Below are positions 46,036-55,461 of a stretch of 64,000 bases of DNA, piece by piece; the first letter of the stretch is position 1; each line of letters opens with the position of its first letter. The position numbers were made by a program, and so were the translations under genes. Location of the stretch: assembly GCF_002115755.1 (NCBI RefSeq), contig NZ_JFKA01000005.1, forward strand, positions 62,001 through 126,000. Direction: 5' to 3'. The notes under the pieces are model-generated. The model ran no database searches. It was given only the letters and a program-made list of their open reading frames with translations, and was not told the origin of the DNA. The stretch comes from Thalassospira mesophila (GTDB lineage Bacteria; Pseudomonadota; Alphaproteobacteria; Rhodospirillales; Thalassospiraceae).

Positions 46036-46584
46036 ATGAAAGTTGCCACAAGCGACGGCAAATCACCCCGCAAGGCCAACCTGGTCATTCGGAAACCAAA
46101 GTCCACAGACGGGGCTGCGGTTAATGAACTGATTGCGTCTTGCAAGCCGCTTGATGAGAACTCTGTTTACTGCAACCTGCTGCAATGCTCGCATTTTGCA
46201 CCGACCTGTGCGCTGGCCGAACTTGACGGCGAAGTGGTCGGGTTTGTGTCTGGCTACCTTGTTCCAGAAACGCCGGAACGGCTGTTTATCTGGCAAGTGG
46301 CGGTCTCTCCCAAGGCGCGCGGCCTGAAACTGGGCAAGCGCATGATCCTGGATATTCTTGACCGTCGTGTATGCCACGATGTCAGTGAGCTTCACACCAC
46401 CATCACCACATCGAATGCACCTTCTCAGGGAGTGTTCCGTTCGGTCGCCCGTGAACTTGAAGCCGATGTAAACCGCAAGGTTCTGTTTGAACGTGAAACC
46501 CATTTTGATGGCGCGGCCGCCAGTGAAATTCTGTGGAAAATCGGCCCGTTTGAACGCGACGATGTCGAACGCGTTGCTGCCTGA
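46036..46584 (+). CDS. ectA: L-2,4-diaminobutyrate N-acetyltransferase
   Basis: 182 residues, a GNAT fold. Opening LVIRKPKSTDGAAVNELIASCKPLDENS and the YCNLLQCSHFAPTC signature are specific to EctA; the acetyl-CoA motif is WQVAVSPKARGLKLGKRM. It acetylates 2,4-diaminobutyrate, step 2 of ectoine synthesis. First gene of ectABC-ask. Confidence 0.96.
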   Translation: MKVATSDGKSPRKANLVIRKPKSTDGAAVNELIASCKPLDENSVYCNLLQCSHFAPTCALAELDGEVVGFVSGYLVPETPERLFIWQVAVSPKARGLKLGKRMILDILDRRVCHDVSELHTTITTSNAPSQGVFRSVARELEADVNRKVLFERETHFDGAAASEILWKIGPFERDDVERVAA

Positions 46585-46609
46585 AGTTTCATAGTAAGAA
46601 ACCTGTTGA

Positions 46610-46657
46610 AAACGCCGAAATTCCGGGAACAATACCGGGTCTTCGGCGTTTAATTTG
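46610..46657 (+). terminator. Terminator-like hairpin between ectA and ectB
   Basis: A 10-bp stem AAACGCCGAA (46610-46619) / TTCGGCGTTT (46642-46651) with an inner CCGG/CCGG helix, then TAATTTG. It may be a leaky terminator or attenuator that lowers expression of the rest of the operon, or an mRNA stabiliser for ectA. Confidence 0.55.
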
Positions 46658-46699
46658 ACAGATGAAATTTTATGCTCTCCCCAAATGAAAGAGAGAATT

Positions 46700-47986
46700 A
46701 TGACTGTATTTGATCGCCTTGAATCGGAAGTTCAGAGCTACGCCCGCTCCTTCCCCGTTACCTTCAAAACCGCAGAAGGTTCATGGCTGACCGATACGAA
46801 TGGCAATCGTTATCTGGACTTTCTTGCCGGCGCCGGTAGCCTGAATTATGGCCATAACAACCCGATTTTGCAGGAACGCCTAATTGATTATATCAAGGCT
46901 AATGGCATTACCCACGGGCTCGATATGCATACATCCGCGAAGGAAGAATTCCTGGGCGCGATGGAAAGCAAAATCTTCAAGCCGCGCGGTATGGAATACA
47001 AAATCCAGTTTACCGGCCCAACCGGCACCAACGCCGTTGAAGCCGCCCTTAAACTGGCGCGTCGTATTAAAGGCCGCGGAAACGTTATTTCCTTCACCAA
47101 TGGCTTTCATGGCGTCACGCTGGGGTCGCTTGCGGTTACGGGGAATGAGCATCATCGTGGTGCGGCGGGCGTATCACTTGACAATGCCGCCTTTGTGCCA
47201 TTCGACGGTTATATGGGCAATGGTGTTGATACCACTGACTATCTGGATCGCGTGTTAAGCGATAATTCCAGTGGTGTGGCCCTGCCCGCCGCCATTATCG
47301 TTGAAACCGTTCAGGGTGAAGGTGGCTTGAACGCCGCTGACTTTGGCTGGCTCAAAAAGGTCGAAACCCTGTGTCGCAAACACGATATTTTGCTGATTGT
47401 CGATGACATTCAGGCCGGTTGTGGCCGGACTGGCACCTTCTTCAGCTTCGAACCTGCTGGTATCAAGCCGGACATGGTAACCATGTCCAAATCGCTTTCG
47501 GCATACGGCCTGCCCTTTGCTGTTGTGCTGATCAAACCGGAATATGATGTCTGGCATCCGGGCGAACATAACGGCACCTTCCGTGGCAACAACCATGCCT
47601 TTGTAACCGCTGCAGCGGCGCTTGAACATTTCTGGTCGGATGACAAATTTGCCAAAAGCGTTCAGGAAAAAGCCGAATTCCTTGGCCAGCGTCTTGAAGA
47701 AATTGCCACCCGATATGGTGATAATGGCAGCATCTATCGCAAGGGTCGCGGCCTGATGCAGGGCATCTGCTTTGAAAGCGGTGAAATTGCCGGCAAGGTG
47801 ACGTCTGAATGCTTCACCCATAATCTGATCATTGAAACCAGTGGTCCGGAAGATGAAGTTGTCAAATGTCTGGTCCCGCTGACCATTTCGATGGAAGATC
47901 TGGCACACGGCCTTGATGTTCTTGAAATGTCGACCGCCAAGGTGATGGGCAAGAATGTCGTGACAGCCAAGGTTGCTGCTGAATAA
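46700..47986 (+). CDS. ectB: Diaminobutyrate--2-oxoglutarate transaminase
   Basis: 428 residues from the ATG at 46700, with AGAGAG upstream. A class III PLP aminotransferase: TGPTGTNAVEAALKLARR, GFHGVTLGSLAVTGN, DDIQAGCGRTGTFFSFE and the lysine that binds PLP in MVTMSKSLSAYGLP. It makes 2,4-diaminobutyrate from aspartate-semialdehyde with glutamate as donor, the first committed step. Confidence 0.96.
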   Translation: MTVFDRLESEVQSYARSFPVTFKTAEGSWLTDTNGNRYLDFLAGAGSLNYGHNNPILQERLIDYIKANGITHGLDMHTSAKEEFLGAMESKIFKPRGMEYKIQFTGPTGTNAVEAALKLARRIKGRGNVISFTNGFHGVTLGSLAVTGNEHHRGAAGVSLDNAAFVPFDGYMGNGVDTTDYLDRVLSDNSSGVALPAAIIVETVQGEGGLNAADFGWLKKVETLCRKHDILLIVDDIQAGCGRTGTFFSFEPAGIKPDMVTMSKSLSAYGLPFAVVLIKPEYDVWHPGEHNGTFRGNNHAFVTAAAALEHFWSDDKFAKSVQEKAEFLGQRLEEIATRYGDNGSIYRKGRGLMQGICFESGEIAGKVTSECFTHNLIIETSGPEDEVVKCLVPLTISMEDLAHGLDVLEMSTAKVMGKNVVTAKVAAE

Positions 47987-48067
47987 ACTTTTCTGCTCTG
48001 GCGACATTCATCCATTGCCGCCAAAGCATTTGAACCAACAAAATACAAACAGATCAAAGAGTTAAAA

Positions 48068-48469
48068 ATGATTGTTCGCACCCTGAAAGAATGTGAAGAA
48101 ACCGGTCGTCGTGTTGTTGCAGACAATTGGGAAAGCACTCGTTTGTCGCTGGCCGATGATGGGATGGGGTTCTCGTTTCACATCACCACCATTTATGCCG
48201 GTACCGAAACCGAAATTTGTTATGCCAACCATTTTGAAACGGTTTACTGCATTTCGGGTAACGGCGAAGTCGAAACCATTGAAGACGGCAAGAAATACAA
48301 AATCGTCCCGGGCACTGTTTATATCCTGAACAAACATGACCGCCATTATCTGCGCGGCGGCAGCGAAGACATGGTCGTTGCCTGTGCGTTTAACCCGCCC
48401 CTTAATGGCCGCGAAACCCACGACAAAAATGGCGTGTATCCGTTAGATGCAGATGCTCTTGCCAGCTAA
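48068..48469 (+). CDS. ectC: L-ectoine synthase
   Basis: 133 residues, a single cupin. Typical Ect[46 protein letters not shown], and the metal/substrate residues in [11 protein letters not shown] plus [11 protein letters not shown]. It cyclises N-acetyl-diaminobutyrate to ectoine. No ectD hydroxylase lies downstream, so hydroxyectoine cannot be inferred from this locus. Confidence 0.97.
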   Translation: MIVRTLKECEETGRRVVADNWESTRLSLADDGMGFSFHITTIYAGTETEICYANHFETVYCISGNGEVETIEDGKKYKIVPGTVYILNKHDRHYLRGGSEDMVVACAFNPPLNGRETHDKNGVYPLDADALAS

Positions 48470-48557
48470 TGACGTAACGGGACGGGGCGGTGTATCACGT
48501 CGCCCTGCCCGACTTTTGCAAGAAACGTTCAAGGAAACGGCCCCCAAAGGAGGCACC

Positions 48558-50060
48558 ATGGTTTCAGCCCGTAAAAAAGCGGATGCCGGACATAGCGTTC
48601 ACAAAATCGGCGGAACGTCCATGACACAGGTTCAGGCTGTGATGGACAATATTCTGGTGGGTGACCGCGACGAAAGCGCGCTTTATAATCGTATTTTTGT
48701 TGTTTCAGCCTATGGCGGCTTTACCGACTTGCTGCTTGAAAACAAAAAGACCGGTGAAGCTGGCGTTTATCAGCTCTATGCCGGTTCGGAAACCGACTGG
48801 GCCTGGGGCGATGCCTTAAACAAGGTCGCCGATAAAATGTGCGCCCTGAATGAAGAAATTTTCCAGGATCAGTCTGAACTGAAACTGGCCAATTCCTTTG
48901 TCCAGGAACGCGTTGAAGGCACACGCAGTTGTCTGATGGACTTGCACCGTTTGTGCAGCTTTGGCCATTTCAAGCTGGAAAAGCATTTGCTGACCGTTCG
49001 TGAAATGCTCAGCGCCATTGGTGAAGCCCATAGTGCCCATAACACCATGCTGCTGTTGCGCGGCAAAGGTGTTAACGGGGTGTTTGCCGACCTGTCTGGC
49101 TGGCGTGAGCCCGAAGCATCGACCCTTGATGAGCGCATTGAAAGTGTGTTTGCCAATATTGATGTTAAAACCCAGATGCCGATCGTTACCGGATATGCCC
49201 AGTGCAGCGAAGGTTTGATGAGCATTTACGGGCGCGGTTATAGCGAAGTAACATTTTCGCGTATTGCCTGCCTGACCGGTGCGCATGAAGCGATCATTCA
49301 CAAGGAATTCCACCTTAGCAGTGCCGACCCGCGCATTGTTGGCGAAGATGCCGTCCGCCCGATTGGCCGGACCAGCTATGATGTCGCCGACCAGCTGTCA
49401 AACATGGGGATGGAAGCCATTCATCCGCGTGCGGCCAAAGGGTTGCGTCAGAATGGAATTCCCCTGCGCATTGCCAACACGTTTGAGCCCGAGCATCCCG
49501 GCACCGTCATTGATGATGACTGGCACCCGGAAGACAGCCGCGTTGAAATTGTGACCGGCATCGCAACAGCCTTCGAGATTGAGGTCTACAACCAGGATAT
49601 GGTTGGTGTGCCGGGTGCTGAAGAAGAAGTGCTGAGCGTTCTGAAGCGCTACAAGGTTCCGACTGTTACCAAGAACCTGAACGCCAACACGATTACGCAT
49701 TATGTATCGGCACCGTTAAAGCAGATCCGTCGCTGTGTTGAAGAAATTGAAGGCAAACAGCCCGAAGCAACGGTTAAAACCCGCAAGGTTGCCATTGTTT
49801 CGGTCATTGGTGCTAATATTGACCAGCCCGGCCTGTTTGCCCGTGCTGTTGGCATCCTTGATGATGCCGGCGTTGAATTGCTGGCAAGCCATTCACCCAG
49901 CCGCCGCGTTGATTTGCAGTTTGTGGTCACGGAAAGCGATTTCAAAAAAGCGATCGTTTCCCTGCATCGCGGCCTGATCGAGGGCAAAAAAACGGCTAAA
50001 TCAGACGATACCAAAGAAACCACGTCGTCAAATAATGTCGGTGAACTGGCTGCGGCCTAA
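48558..50060 (+). CDS. ask_ect: Ectoine-cluster aspartokinase
   Basis: 500 residues from the ATG at 48558, with AAAGGAGG upstream. The N-terminal kinase starts HKIGGTSM (a variant of the usual KFGGTS), continues to ARGYSEVTFSR-type GRGYSEVTFSRIA and EFHLSSADPRIVG, and ends in two ACT-like domains (VPTVTKNLNANTI; VSVIGANIDQPGLFA). Ask_Ect proteins phosphorylate aspartate for ectoine synthesis with reduced feedback inhibition. Last gene of the operon, with a strong terminator behind it. Confidence 0.93.
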   Translation: MVSARKKADAGHSVHKIGGTSMTQVQAVMDNILVGDRDESALYNRIFVVSAYGGFTDLLLENKKTGEAGVYQLYAGSETDWAWGDALNKVADKMCALNEEIFQDQSELKLANSFVQERVEGTRSCLMDLHRLCSFGHFKLEKHLLTVREMLSAIGEAHSAHNTMLLLRGKGVNGVFADLSGWREPEASTLDERIESVFANIDVKTQMPIVTGYAQCSEGLMSIYGRGYSEVTFSRIACLTGAHEAIIHKEFHLSSADPRIVGEDAVRPIGRTSYDVADQLSNMGMEAIHPRAAKGLRQNGIPLRIANTFEPEHPGTVIDDDWHPEDSRVEIVTGIATAFEIEVYNQDMVGVPGAEEEVLSVLKRYKVPTVTKNLNANTITHYVSAPLKQIRRCVEEIEGKQPEATVKTRKVAIVSVIGANIDQPGLFARAVGILDDAGVELLASHSPSRRVDLQFVVTESDFKKAIVSLHRGLIEGKKTAKSDDTKETTSSNNVGELAAA

Positions 50061-50089
50061 CCGGCCCGGTTACGGGAAAACACCCCATC

Positions 50090-50125
50090 AAAAAGGCCTG
50101 CAAATTAAATTTGCGGGCCTTTTTC
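50090..50125 (+). terminator. Intrinsic terminator of the ect operon
   Basis: AAAAAGGCC (50090-50098) pairs with GGCCTTTTT (50116-50124), with an inner TGCAAAT/ATTTGC helix; five T close the element. Confidence 0.9.
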
Positions 50126-50220
50126 TGTGTCTACCTTGAAGTCGGTCGCCGTTCGCGCTACCAGCATAAACGCCGCCTTTAATCAATATTCATGCCGTCC
50201 ACCCAAAACGGAGCTTTCCA

Positions 50221-51051
50221 ATGTCATCCACTGTGCCAACCCCGATGGATCAATTACTGCAGGTCATGCAAAAACTGCGCGATCCGAAAACCGGGTGTCC
50301 GTGGGACATTGAACAGAATTTTGCAAGTATTGCGCCTTATACAATCGAGGAAGCATACGAAGTTGCCGATGCCATTGCGGCAAATGATATGCCTGAACTG
50401 CGCGAGGAACTGGGTGATTTATTGTTGCAGGTGGTTTTTCATTCGCAAATGGCGGCCGAGGAACAGCTTTTCACCTTTGACGATGTCGCCCGCAGCATCA
50501 CCGATAAAATGATTGCGCGCCATCCGCATGTTTTTGGTGATGTTGATGCCAAAACACCAGACCATGTCAGCCAGAACTGGGAAAAGCTGAAAGCGGCCGA
50601 AAGATTGCGCAAAGCTGATGTCAAAGGCCACGAACAAACTAGCGCGCTTGATGGCGTGGCGTCGGCCCTGCCCGCCCTGATGCGCGCCGAAAAATTAACC
50701 AAACGTGCCGCCCGCGTTGGCTTTGACTGGCCTGATATTGAACAGGTATTTGACAAACTAAGCGAGGAAATTGGCGAGCTTCGCGAAGAACTTACGGCAA
50801 ATCCCGACCCGGACCGGCTGGAAGATGAACTGGGTGATATGTTGTTTGTGATGGCGAACCTGGCGCGAAAAATAAATGTCGACCCGGAAGTGGCCCTGCG
50901 CCGGACCAACTTAAAATTCACCCGCCGGTTTCAGTTTATCGAAAAAGAACTGGCCCGGAATGGCAAGACCGCAGGCCAGTCCAGCCTTGAAGAAATGGAC
51001 ACGCTGTGGGATGCCGCCAAACGCCATGAACGTGGCGAAAACATCGATTAA
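50221..51051 (+). CDS. mazG: Nucleoside triphosphate pyrophosphohydrolase MazG
   Basis: 276 residues, two tandem MazG domains. First: LRDPKTGCPWDIEQNF, TIEEAYEVADAI and ELREELGDLLLQVVFH. Second: FDKLSEEIGELREEL and EDELGDMLFVMANLARK with EExxE-type metal sites. It hydrolyses NTPs to NMP and pyrophosphate, removing abnormal nucleotides and lowering ppGpp in E. coli. Monocistronic, convergent with the IMPase gene. Confidence 0.95.
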   Translation: MSSTVPTPMDQLLQVMQKLRDPKTGCPWDIEQNFASIAPYTIEEAYEVADAIAANDMPELREELGDLLLQVVFHSQMAAEEQLFTFDDVARSITDKMIARHPHVFGDVDAKTPDHVSQNWEKLKAAERLRKADVKGHEQTSALDGVASALPALMRAEKLTKRAARVGFDWPDIEQVFDKLSEEIGELREELTANPDPDRLEDELGDMLFVMANLARKINVDPEVALRRTNLKFTRRFQFIEKELARNGKTAGQSSLEEMDTLWDAAKRHERGENID

Positions 51052-51134
51052 TCACAATATCTTGCCTGCTACTTTTGCGGTAATAATTATGGTCGCATCT
51101 AGCAAACACGCACATTCCGGTTGCGGCTGGCGCG

Positions 51135-51959
51135 CTATTTTTTGAAAACGGCCAGCAAAAGCTCGTTCAACTCGTTCCACAATTCAGGTGTGGCGGCACA
51201 AATCAGGGCGGGGCCATCGCCCTCGGCGCGGTAATCGTTTATCGAATGATCGGCGGAAATATAACGCGCAATCCCGCCTGCTTCACACACCAGCAAGGTG
51301 CCCGGTGCATGGTCCCATGGCTTTAGCGTGCGATAGGCACAAAAATCATAATCGCCTTGGGCGACCTCCTGATACTCGGCACCACAACAGGAATAATGGG
51401 ACACTTTTTCAAAAAAATCATGATGTCCATGGGCCTTAATCAGCCGGTCCCGAACATAGGATATGAGAAATCCCCGCGCATTTTGGGCCGATAAGGCATT
51501 TTTCCGCACGCTCACGGCTTGGCCGTTATGAAATGTGCCACTGCCCTGCTCTGCCACGGTAACATCGCCGGTAATCGGGTCAACAATCCAGGCAGCAACC
51601 GTTTTGCCATCGCGATAAAGGGCAAGCATGGAACGAAACGGTTGACGATGATGGGCAAAGTTTTTGGTGCCATCAACCGGGTCAATAATCCAGATCGGAT
51701 CACTACCGGCAAACACCCGGCCTTGCAATGCCGGGTCGTGATGGGCGGCTTCTTCGCCCAAGGCAACGCTGCCCGGCAATAACGCCGTCAAGCGTTGGGT
51801 CAAAACGCGCTCGGCCTCGGTATCGGCAATGGTAACGAGGTCAAGCGCGTGCGTTTTGATATCGATATCAGCGGCTTCAAGCTGCCCGAAACGCGGCGCA
51901 ATTTCTTCGGCGGCGACCTCGCGGATGATAGCGGTAACCTTGTCTATATCCGGTGTCAT
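51135..51959 (-). CDS. Inositol-monophosphatase family protein
   Basis: 274 residues from the ATG at 51959, with CAGGAA upstream; the frame runs 22 codons further into hflX. Metal sites: GEEAAHHD and WIIDPVDGTKNFAHH, the second IMPase motif is LKPWDHAPGTLLVCEAGG. It removes phosphate from small molecules such as inositol-1-phosphate, PAP or histidinol-phosphate; the exact substrate is not determined. Confidence 0.9.
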   Translation of the reverse strand: MTPDIDKVTAIIREVAAEEIAPRFGQLEAADIDIKTHALDLVTIADTEAERVLTQRLTALLPGSVALGEEAAHHDPALQGRVFAGSDPIWIIDPVDGTKNFAHHRQPFRSMLALYRDGKTVAAWIVDPITGDVTVAEQGSGTFHNGQAVSVRKNALSAQNARGFLISYVRDRLIKAHGHHDFFEKVSHYSCCGAEYQEVAQGDYDFCAYRTLKPWDHAPGTLLVCEAGGIARYISADHSINDYRAEGDGPALICAATPELWNELNELLLAVFKK

Positions 51960-51988
51960 CACTTTAAAATTCCTGCGTCGTTTTCGGG

Positions 51989-53308
51989 TTATACGGAATA
52001 AAGTTCCAAACCGTTTTTCTGGCACCAGTCGTCAAATTTACCAACACGGGTTTCATCAAGGCGGATTTGAATGCTGATACCATCATTGCCTTCAACACGA
52101 TTCAACACTTCACCCTGTTGATAAAGCCCGGCCAGTGCCTTGCCATTGGCATAAGGCACAAGCACCTGAAACACCGGCATTTCTGCCGTTAACCGGTCTT
52201 CGATCAGCTGCAACAGGTTCTGGCAGTTGTCGCCTGTCAGGGCGGAAACAACCATGGTGTTTTCGGTGCGATTGCTCAGCTCGCGCACAGCCAGCCCGTC
52301 TTCCTCGTTAAGAAGATCGGCCTTGTTCAAGGCTTCAACAAGTTCGGCACCGTCAATTACCTGCTGAAGACCCAATTCCTTGAGAACTTCCAGCACGTCC
52401 TGCTTTTGGGCATCGGTTTCGGGCGAAGAGGCATCGCGCACATGCACAATCAGGTCCGCTTCGAGCACTTCTTCAAGGGTTGCGCGAAAAGCAGCGACCA
52501 GGTCATGTGGCAAATCGGAGACGAAGCCAACCGTGTCGGACAAAATCACCTTGCGACCGCTGGGCAGTTCCAGGCCGCGCATGGTCGGATCAAGGGTTGC
52601 GAACAACATGTCCTCAACAAAAACATCCGACCGGGTAAGACGGTTAAACAAGGTCGATTTACCCGCGTTGGTATAACCAACCAGCGCAACAATCGGGTAA
52701 GGCACCCGACGGCGCGCCTTGCGGTGCAAATCGCGGGTGCGTTTAACTTCTTCAAGCTCGCGCCGAAGTTTTGCCAGCTTGTCACCGATTAAACGACGGT
52801 CAATTTCGATCTGGCGTTCACCCGGACCTGCCAAAAACCCCCGACCGCCGCGCTGGCGTTCAAGGTGGGTCCATGTCCGAACCAGTCGTGACCGCTGATA
52901 ACTCAGCAAGGCCAGTTGAACCTGCAAGCTGCCTTCACGGGTTTGCGCCCGGTTGGCAAAAATTTCCAGGATCAGGCCGGTACGGTCAATAACCTTGGCT
53001 TTCCAGGAACGTTCAAGATTACGTTGCTGGATCGGCGTTAGCTGGCCGTTGACCATAACCAGATCGGCTTCTTCGTCACGGATCCACTCGCCGATTTTCT
53101 CGACTGTGCCCGTACCAAAAAGGGTTGCAGGGCGCGGCTTCGCGATCGAGACGATTTGCGCCCCGGCCACGTCAAAATCCAGCGCACCCGTTAAATTTAC
53201 GGCTTCATCAAGACGCGATTGCGCATCACGCCAGGCAGAAGCGGCATCCATACGTTTGGGATCCGGATGGATCACCAAGACGCGGGGGCGAGCGTCTTCG
53301 TCGTCCAC
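51989..53308 (-). CDS. hflX: GTPase HflX
   Basis: About 439 residues from a GTG at 53308; the frame continues to a TTG at 53368, overlapping hfq by 41 bases, so the start is uncertain. The N-terminal ribosome-binding domain has FGTGTVEKI and VMVNGQLTPIQQRNLE, and a coiled GERQIEIDRRLI stretch. The GTPase G1 motif is GYTNAGKST, then DTVGF and NKADLL. HflX splits stalled or heat-damaged 70S ribosomes. It follows hfq, the classic pairing. Confidence 0.93.
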   Translation of the reverse strand: MDDEDARPRVLVIHPDPKRMDAASAWRDAQSRLDEAVNLTGALDFDVAGAQIVSIAKPRPATLFGTGTVEKIGEWIRDEEADLVMVNGQLTPIQQRNLERSWKAKVIDRTGLILEIFANRAQTREGSLQVQLALLSYQRSRLVRTWTHLERQRGGRGFLAGPGERQIEIDRRLIGDKLAKLRRELEEVKRTRDLHRKARRRVPYPIVALVGYTNAGKSTLFNRLTRSDVFVEDMLFATLDPTMRGLELPSGRKVILSDTVGFVSDLPHDLVAAFRATLEEVLEADLIVHVRDASSPETDAQKQDVLEVLKELGLQQVIDGAELVEALNKADLLNEEDGLAVRELSNRTENTMVVSALTGDNCQNLLQLIEDRLTAEMPVFQVLVPYANGKALAGLYQQGEVLNRVEGNDGISIQIRLDETRVGKFDDWCQKNGLELYSV

Positions 53309-53327
53309 CCCCGATGTCAGTGTTTCG

Positions 53328-53585
53328 TCAGCTATTTTCTTCGTCCGTTGCAGGCTGGCTTGGATCAAACAATTTAATTGGCGTCGTCGGCATTACCGTC
53401 GAAATCGCGTGTTTGTAAACAAGCTGTGTGTGGGCATCGCGCCGCAGCAAAACAGAAAAATTGTCAAACCAGGTGATAATACCCTGTAATTTGACTCCGT
53501 TGACCAGAAATACGGTAACCGGCGTTTTGTTTTTACGGCAATAATTCAGGAATACGTCCTGAACATTTTGTGATTTTTCCGCCAT
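53328..53585 (-). CDS. hfq: RNA chaperone Hfq
   Basis: 85 residues. Sm1 motif: [22 protein letters not shown]; wait-length is standard for Hfq, with [10 protein letters not shown] and the Sm2 motif VYKHAIST. The C-terminal tail is short and acidic (TDEENS). A hexameric ring pairs small RNAs with mRNAs. In alphaproteobacteria it also affects nitrogen regulation through ntr genes, which lie upstream in this cluster. About 120 bases upstream hold its promoter. Confidence 0.97.
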   Translation of the reverse strand: MAEKSQNVQDVFLNYCRKNKTPVTVFLVNGVKLQGIITWFDNFSVLLRRDAHTQLVYKHAISTVMPTTPIKLFDPSQPATDEENS

Positions 53586-53708
53586 TGGTTAGACCTAGCC
53601 TTCTTTTATGAGCGTTTTTTTGGTTTTGGGCAGTCAAGGAAAATACCGAACCGCTAGTCCTTTATGAAATTTACGGTTCGCGTCCCACCTTCTTATGACC
53701 TGATGAAA

Positions 53709-54392
53709 CTATAAGGCTTTCCTTAAGTGTTTTACAACCCCTGCAAGCTCTTCGCAATCAGTGAAATGCCAATCCGGGCAAAAAGCGCTGGTTTCTGCGG
53801 CGTCCGCACCTCCGGTTACTTCACTGCCGACAATGATTGCCACGGCCCCGGCATTGCGCGCACACTGAATGTCAACCACGCTATCACCGACAAACCACAG
53901 AGTCCCACCTTGCATTGCAGCATTTTCGCCCAGCGCCATATGAACCGGGTCAAGTGCCGGTTTGTCATTGGGGGCATCGGTCGCCCCGACCTGCTGGCCA
54001 AAAAAGTGCCCCCATTCGAGATGAGCCACCTCGGCACGTAAAAAATCACCATGCTTGTTGCTGACAATTGCCGTGTAAATCCCGGCATCTTTTAACGCCA
54101 GCAACAAATTATGCGCCCCGTTTAGCGGGCTTAATTTCTCAAGATGGATCTGGTGGAAATGCTCGTAAAAACGATCTTTGGCTTTTCCCCAGTCATCGCC
54201 AAACAAAGCGGGGAAGCTGTCGCGCAAGGACCGGGCAACGCGCACATGGGCTTCTTCCATGGTCCAGCGTTCCAGACCGTAATCATCGAATGTCAAATTA
54301 AGAGCCACCAGAATAGGGCCCCAACTATCGACAAGGGTGTTGTCCCAGTCAAACAGGACGGCGTCGGGAAGCGGCAATATGATTTCTGACAT
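53709..54392 (-). CDS. HAD-superfamily hydrolase (phosphoglycolate-phosphatase-like)
   Basis: 227 residues. Nucleophile motif DWDNT (LFDWDNTLVDSW), motif II serine in TAIVSNKHGD, the motif III lysine in NDKPALDP and motif IV GDSVVDIQCARNAG. The helical cap is of type C1. The family dephosphorylates small sugar or nucleotide phosphates; the substrate is unknown. It lies between hfq and dat on the same strand and is a frequent neighbour there in Rhodospirillales. Confidence 0.88.
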   Translation of the reverse strand: MSEIILPLPDAVLFDWDNTLVDSWGPILVALNLTFDDYGLERWTMEEAHVRVARSLRDSFPALFGDDWGKAKDRFYEHFHQIHLEKLSPLNGAHNLLLALKDAGIYTAIVSNKHGDFLRAEVAHLEWGHFFGQQVGATDAPNDKPALDPVHMALGENAAMQGGTLWFVGDSVVDIQCARNAGAVAIIVGSEVTGGADAAETSAFCPDWHFTDCEELAGVVKHLRKAL

Positions 54393-54501
54393 AGTAGCAT
54401 TTTCAGTTCGTTATAATAAAAAGGTAACTGTTTACATAAATATGGCGCATGATCACGTCGCGATATTTCGCACGGCGTAGCGTAGCATGCCCTATCGGAA
54501 A

Positions 54502-55377
54502 TCAGCTTTTCGATTTGCTTTTGGCATCATTTGCCAACTGGTCCATTGCGTCAAAATAGGCATCGCGCAAGGTTTTTGCGACCGGTCCCATTTCGCCATT
54601 GCTAATTGCAACGTTATCAATTTTCCAGATGGGCATCACAAAGGTGCTGGCACTGGAAACAAAGGCTTCGCGGGCATTTTGGGCTTCTTCAACGCTAAAA
54701 GCTCGTTCTTCGTATTTGAAGCCGTTTTCCCGGGCAAAATCCAAAATCGCCATCCGGGTAATTCCCCGCAAAATATTATGGTCGGCCGCGCGGGTAACAA
54801 TGACGTTTTCTTTGGTTACAATCCACGCATTCGAAGATGCCCCTTCGGTCACAAAGCCATCTCCATCAACCTGCCAGGCTTCAAAGGCACCAGCTTCGCG
54901 GGCTTTTTGTTTGGCCAAGGCCGCCGGTAACAGCGCCACCGATTTAATATCCCGCCGCGCCCAACGCTGATCTGGCGTGGTAATGACGGTGGCCGCCTTT
55001 ACCTCGCGTCCCGGAAACGCCTTGTTGCGTGCTGTAACAACAATTGTTGGCATGGCCGCATAGGGAAACGGAAAATCACGCGGCGACACACCGCGTGTCA
55101 CCTGCATATAAACCAGCCCTTCGCGCACCAGATTAAGCCGGACCATCCGGCGTAAAATCTGGGCAAGGGCCGTGCGGGCCAACGGCATGGCAATGCGCAG
55201 TTCTGCCAGGGATCGTTCAAGGCGGTCAAGATGGCCTTTCTCGTCAATCAACTGGTCTTTATATACCGCAATAACTTCATAAACGCCGTCGGCAAACTGA
55301 AACCCGCGATCCTCGACATGAACCGATGCATCCGCATGGGGAAGGTACCGACCGTTGACATAAGCAATACGCGACAT
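54502..55377 (-). CDS. dat: D-amino-acid transaminase
   Basis: 291 residues, fold type IV PLP enzyme. N-terminal AYVNGRYLPHADASVHVEDRGFQFADGVYEV, the PLP lysine in RDIKSVALLPAAL, and EGASSNAWIV near the C-terminal half. D-alanine aminotransferases of this class make D-glutamate/D-alanine; branched-chain L-specific relatives cannot be excluded without modelling. It follows trkA, with a terminator between. Confidence 0.88.
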   Translation of the reverse strand: MSRIAYVNGRYLPHADASVHVEDRGFQFADGVYEVIAVYKDQLIDEKGHLDRLERSLAELRIAMPLARTALAQILRRMVRLNLVREGLVYMQVTRGVSPRDFPFPYAAMPTIVVTARNKAFPGREVKAATVITTPDQRWARRDIKSVALLPAALAKQKAREAGAFEAWQVDGDGFVTEGASSNAWIVTKENVIVTRAADHNILRGITRMAILDFARENGFKYEERAFSVEEAQNAREAFVSSASTFVMPIWKIDNVAISNGEMGPVAKTLRDAYFDAMDQLANDAKSKSKS

Positions 55378-55402
55378 TGTCCAACCTTTGAATTGTCGAA
55401 GA

Positions 55403-55442
55403 TGAAAAATCAGATCACGCTGGCGACACGCAACCTGATCTG
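55403..55442 (-). terminator. Intrinsic terminator after trkA
   Basis: On the minus strand CAGATCA (55442-55436) pairs with TGATCTG (55417-55411), then ATTTTTC. It separates trkA from dat. Confidence 0.6.
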
Positions 55443-55461
55443 CTTGTTGGTGCGCGAAAGA

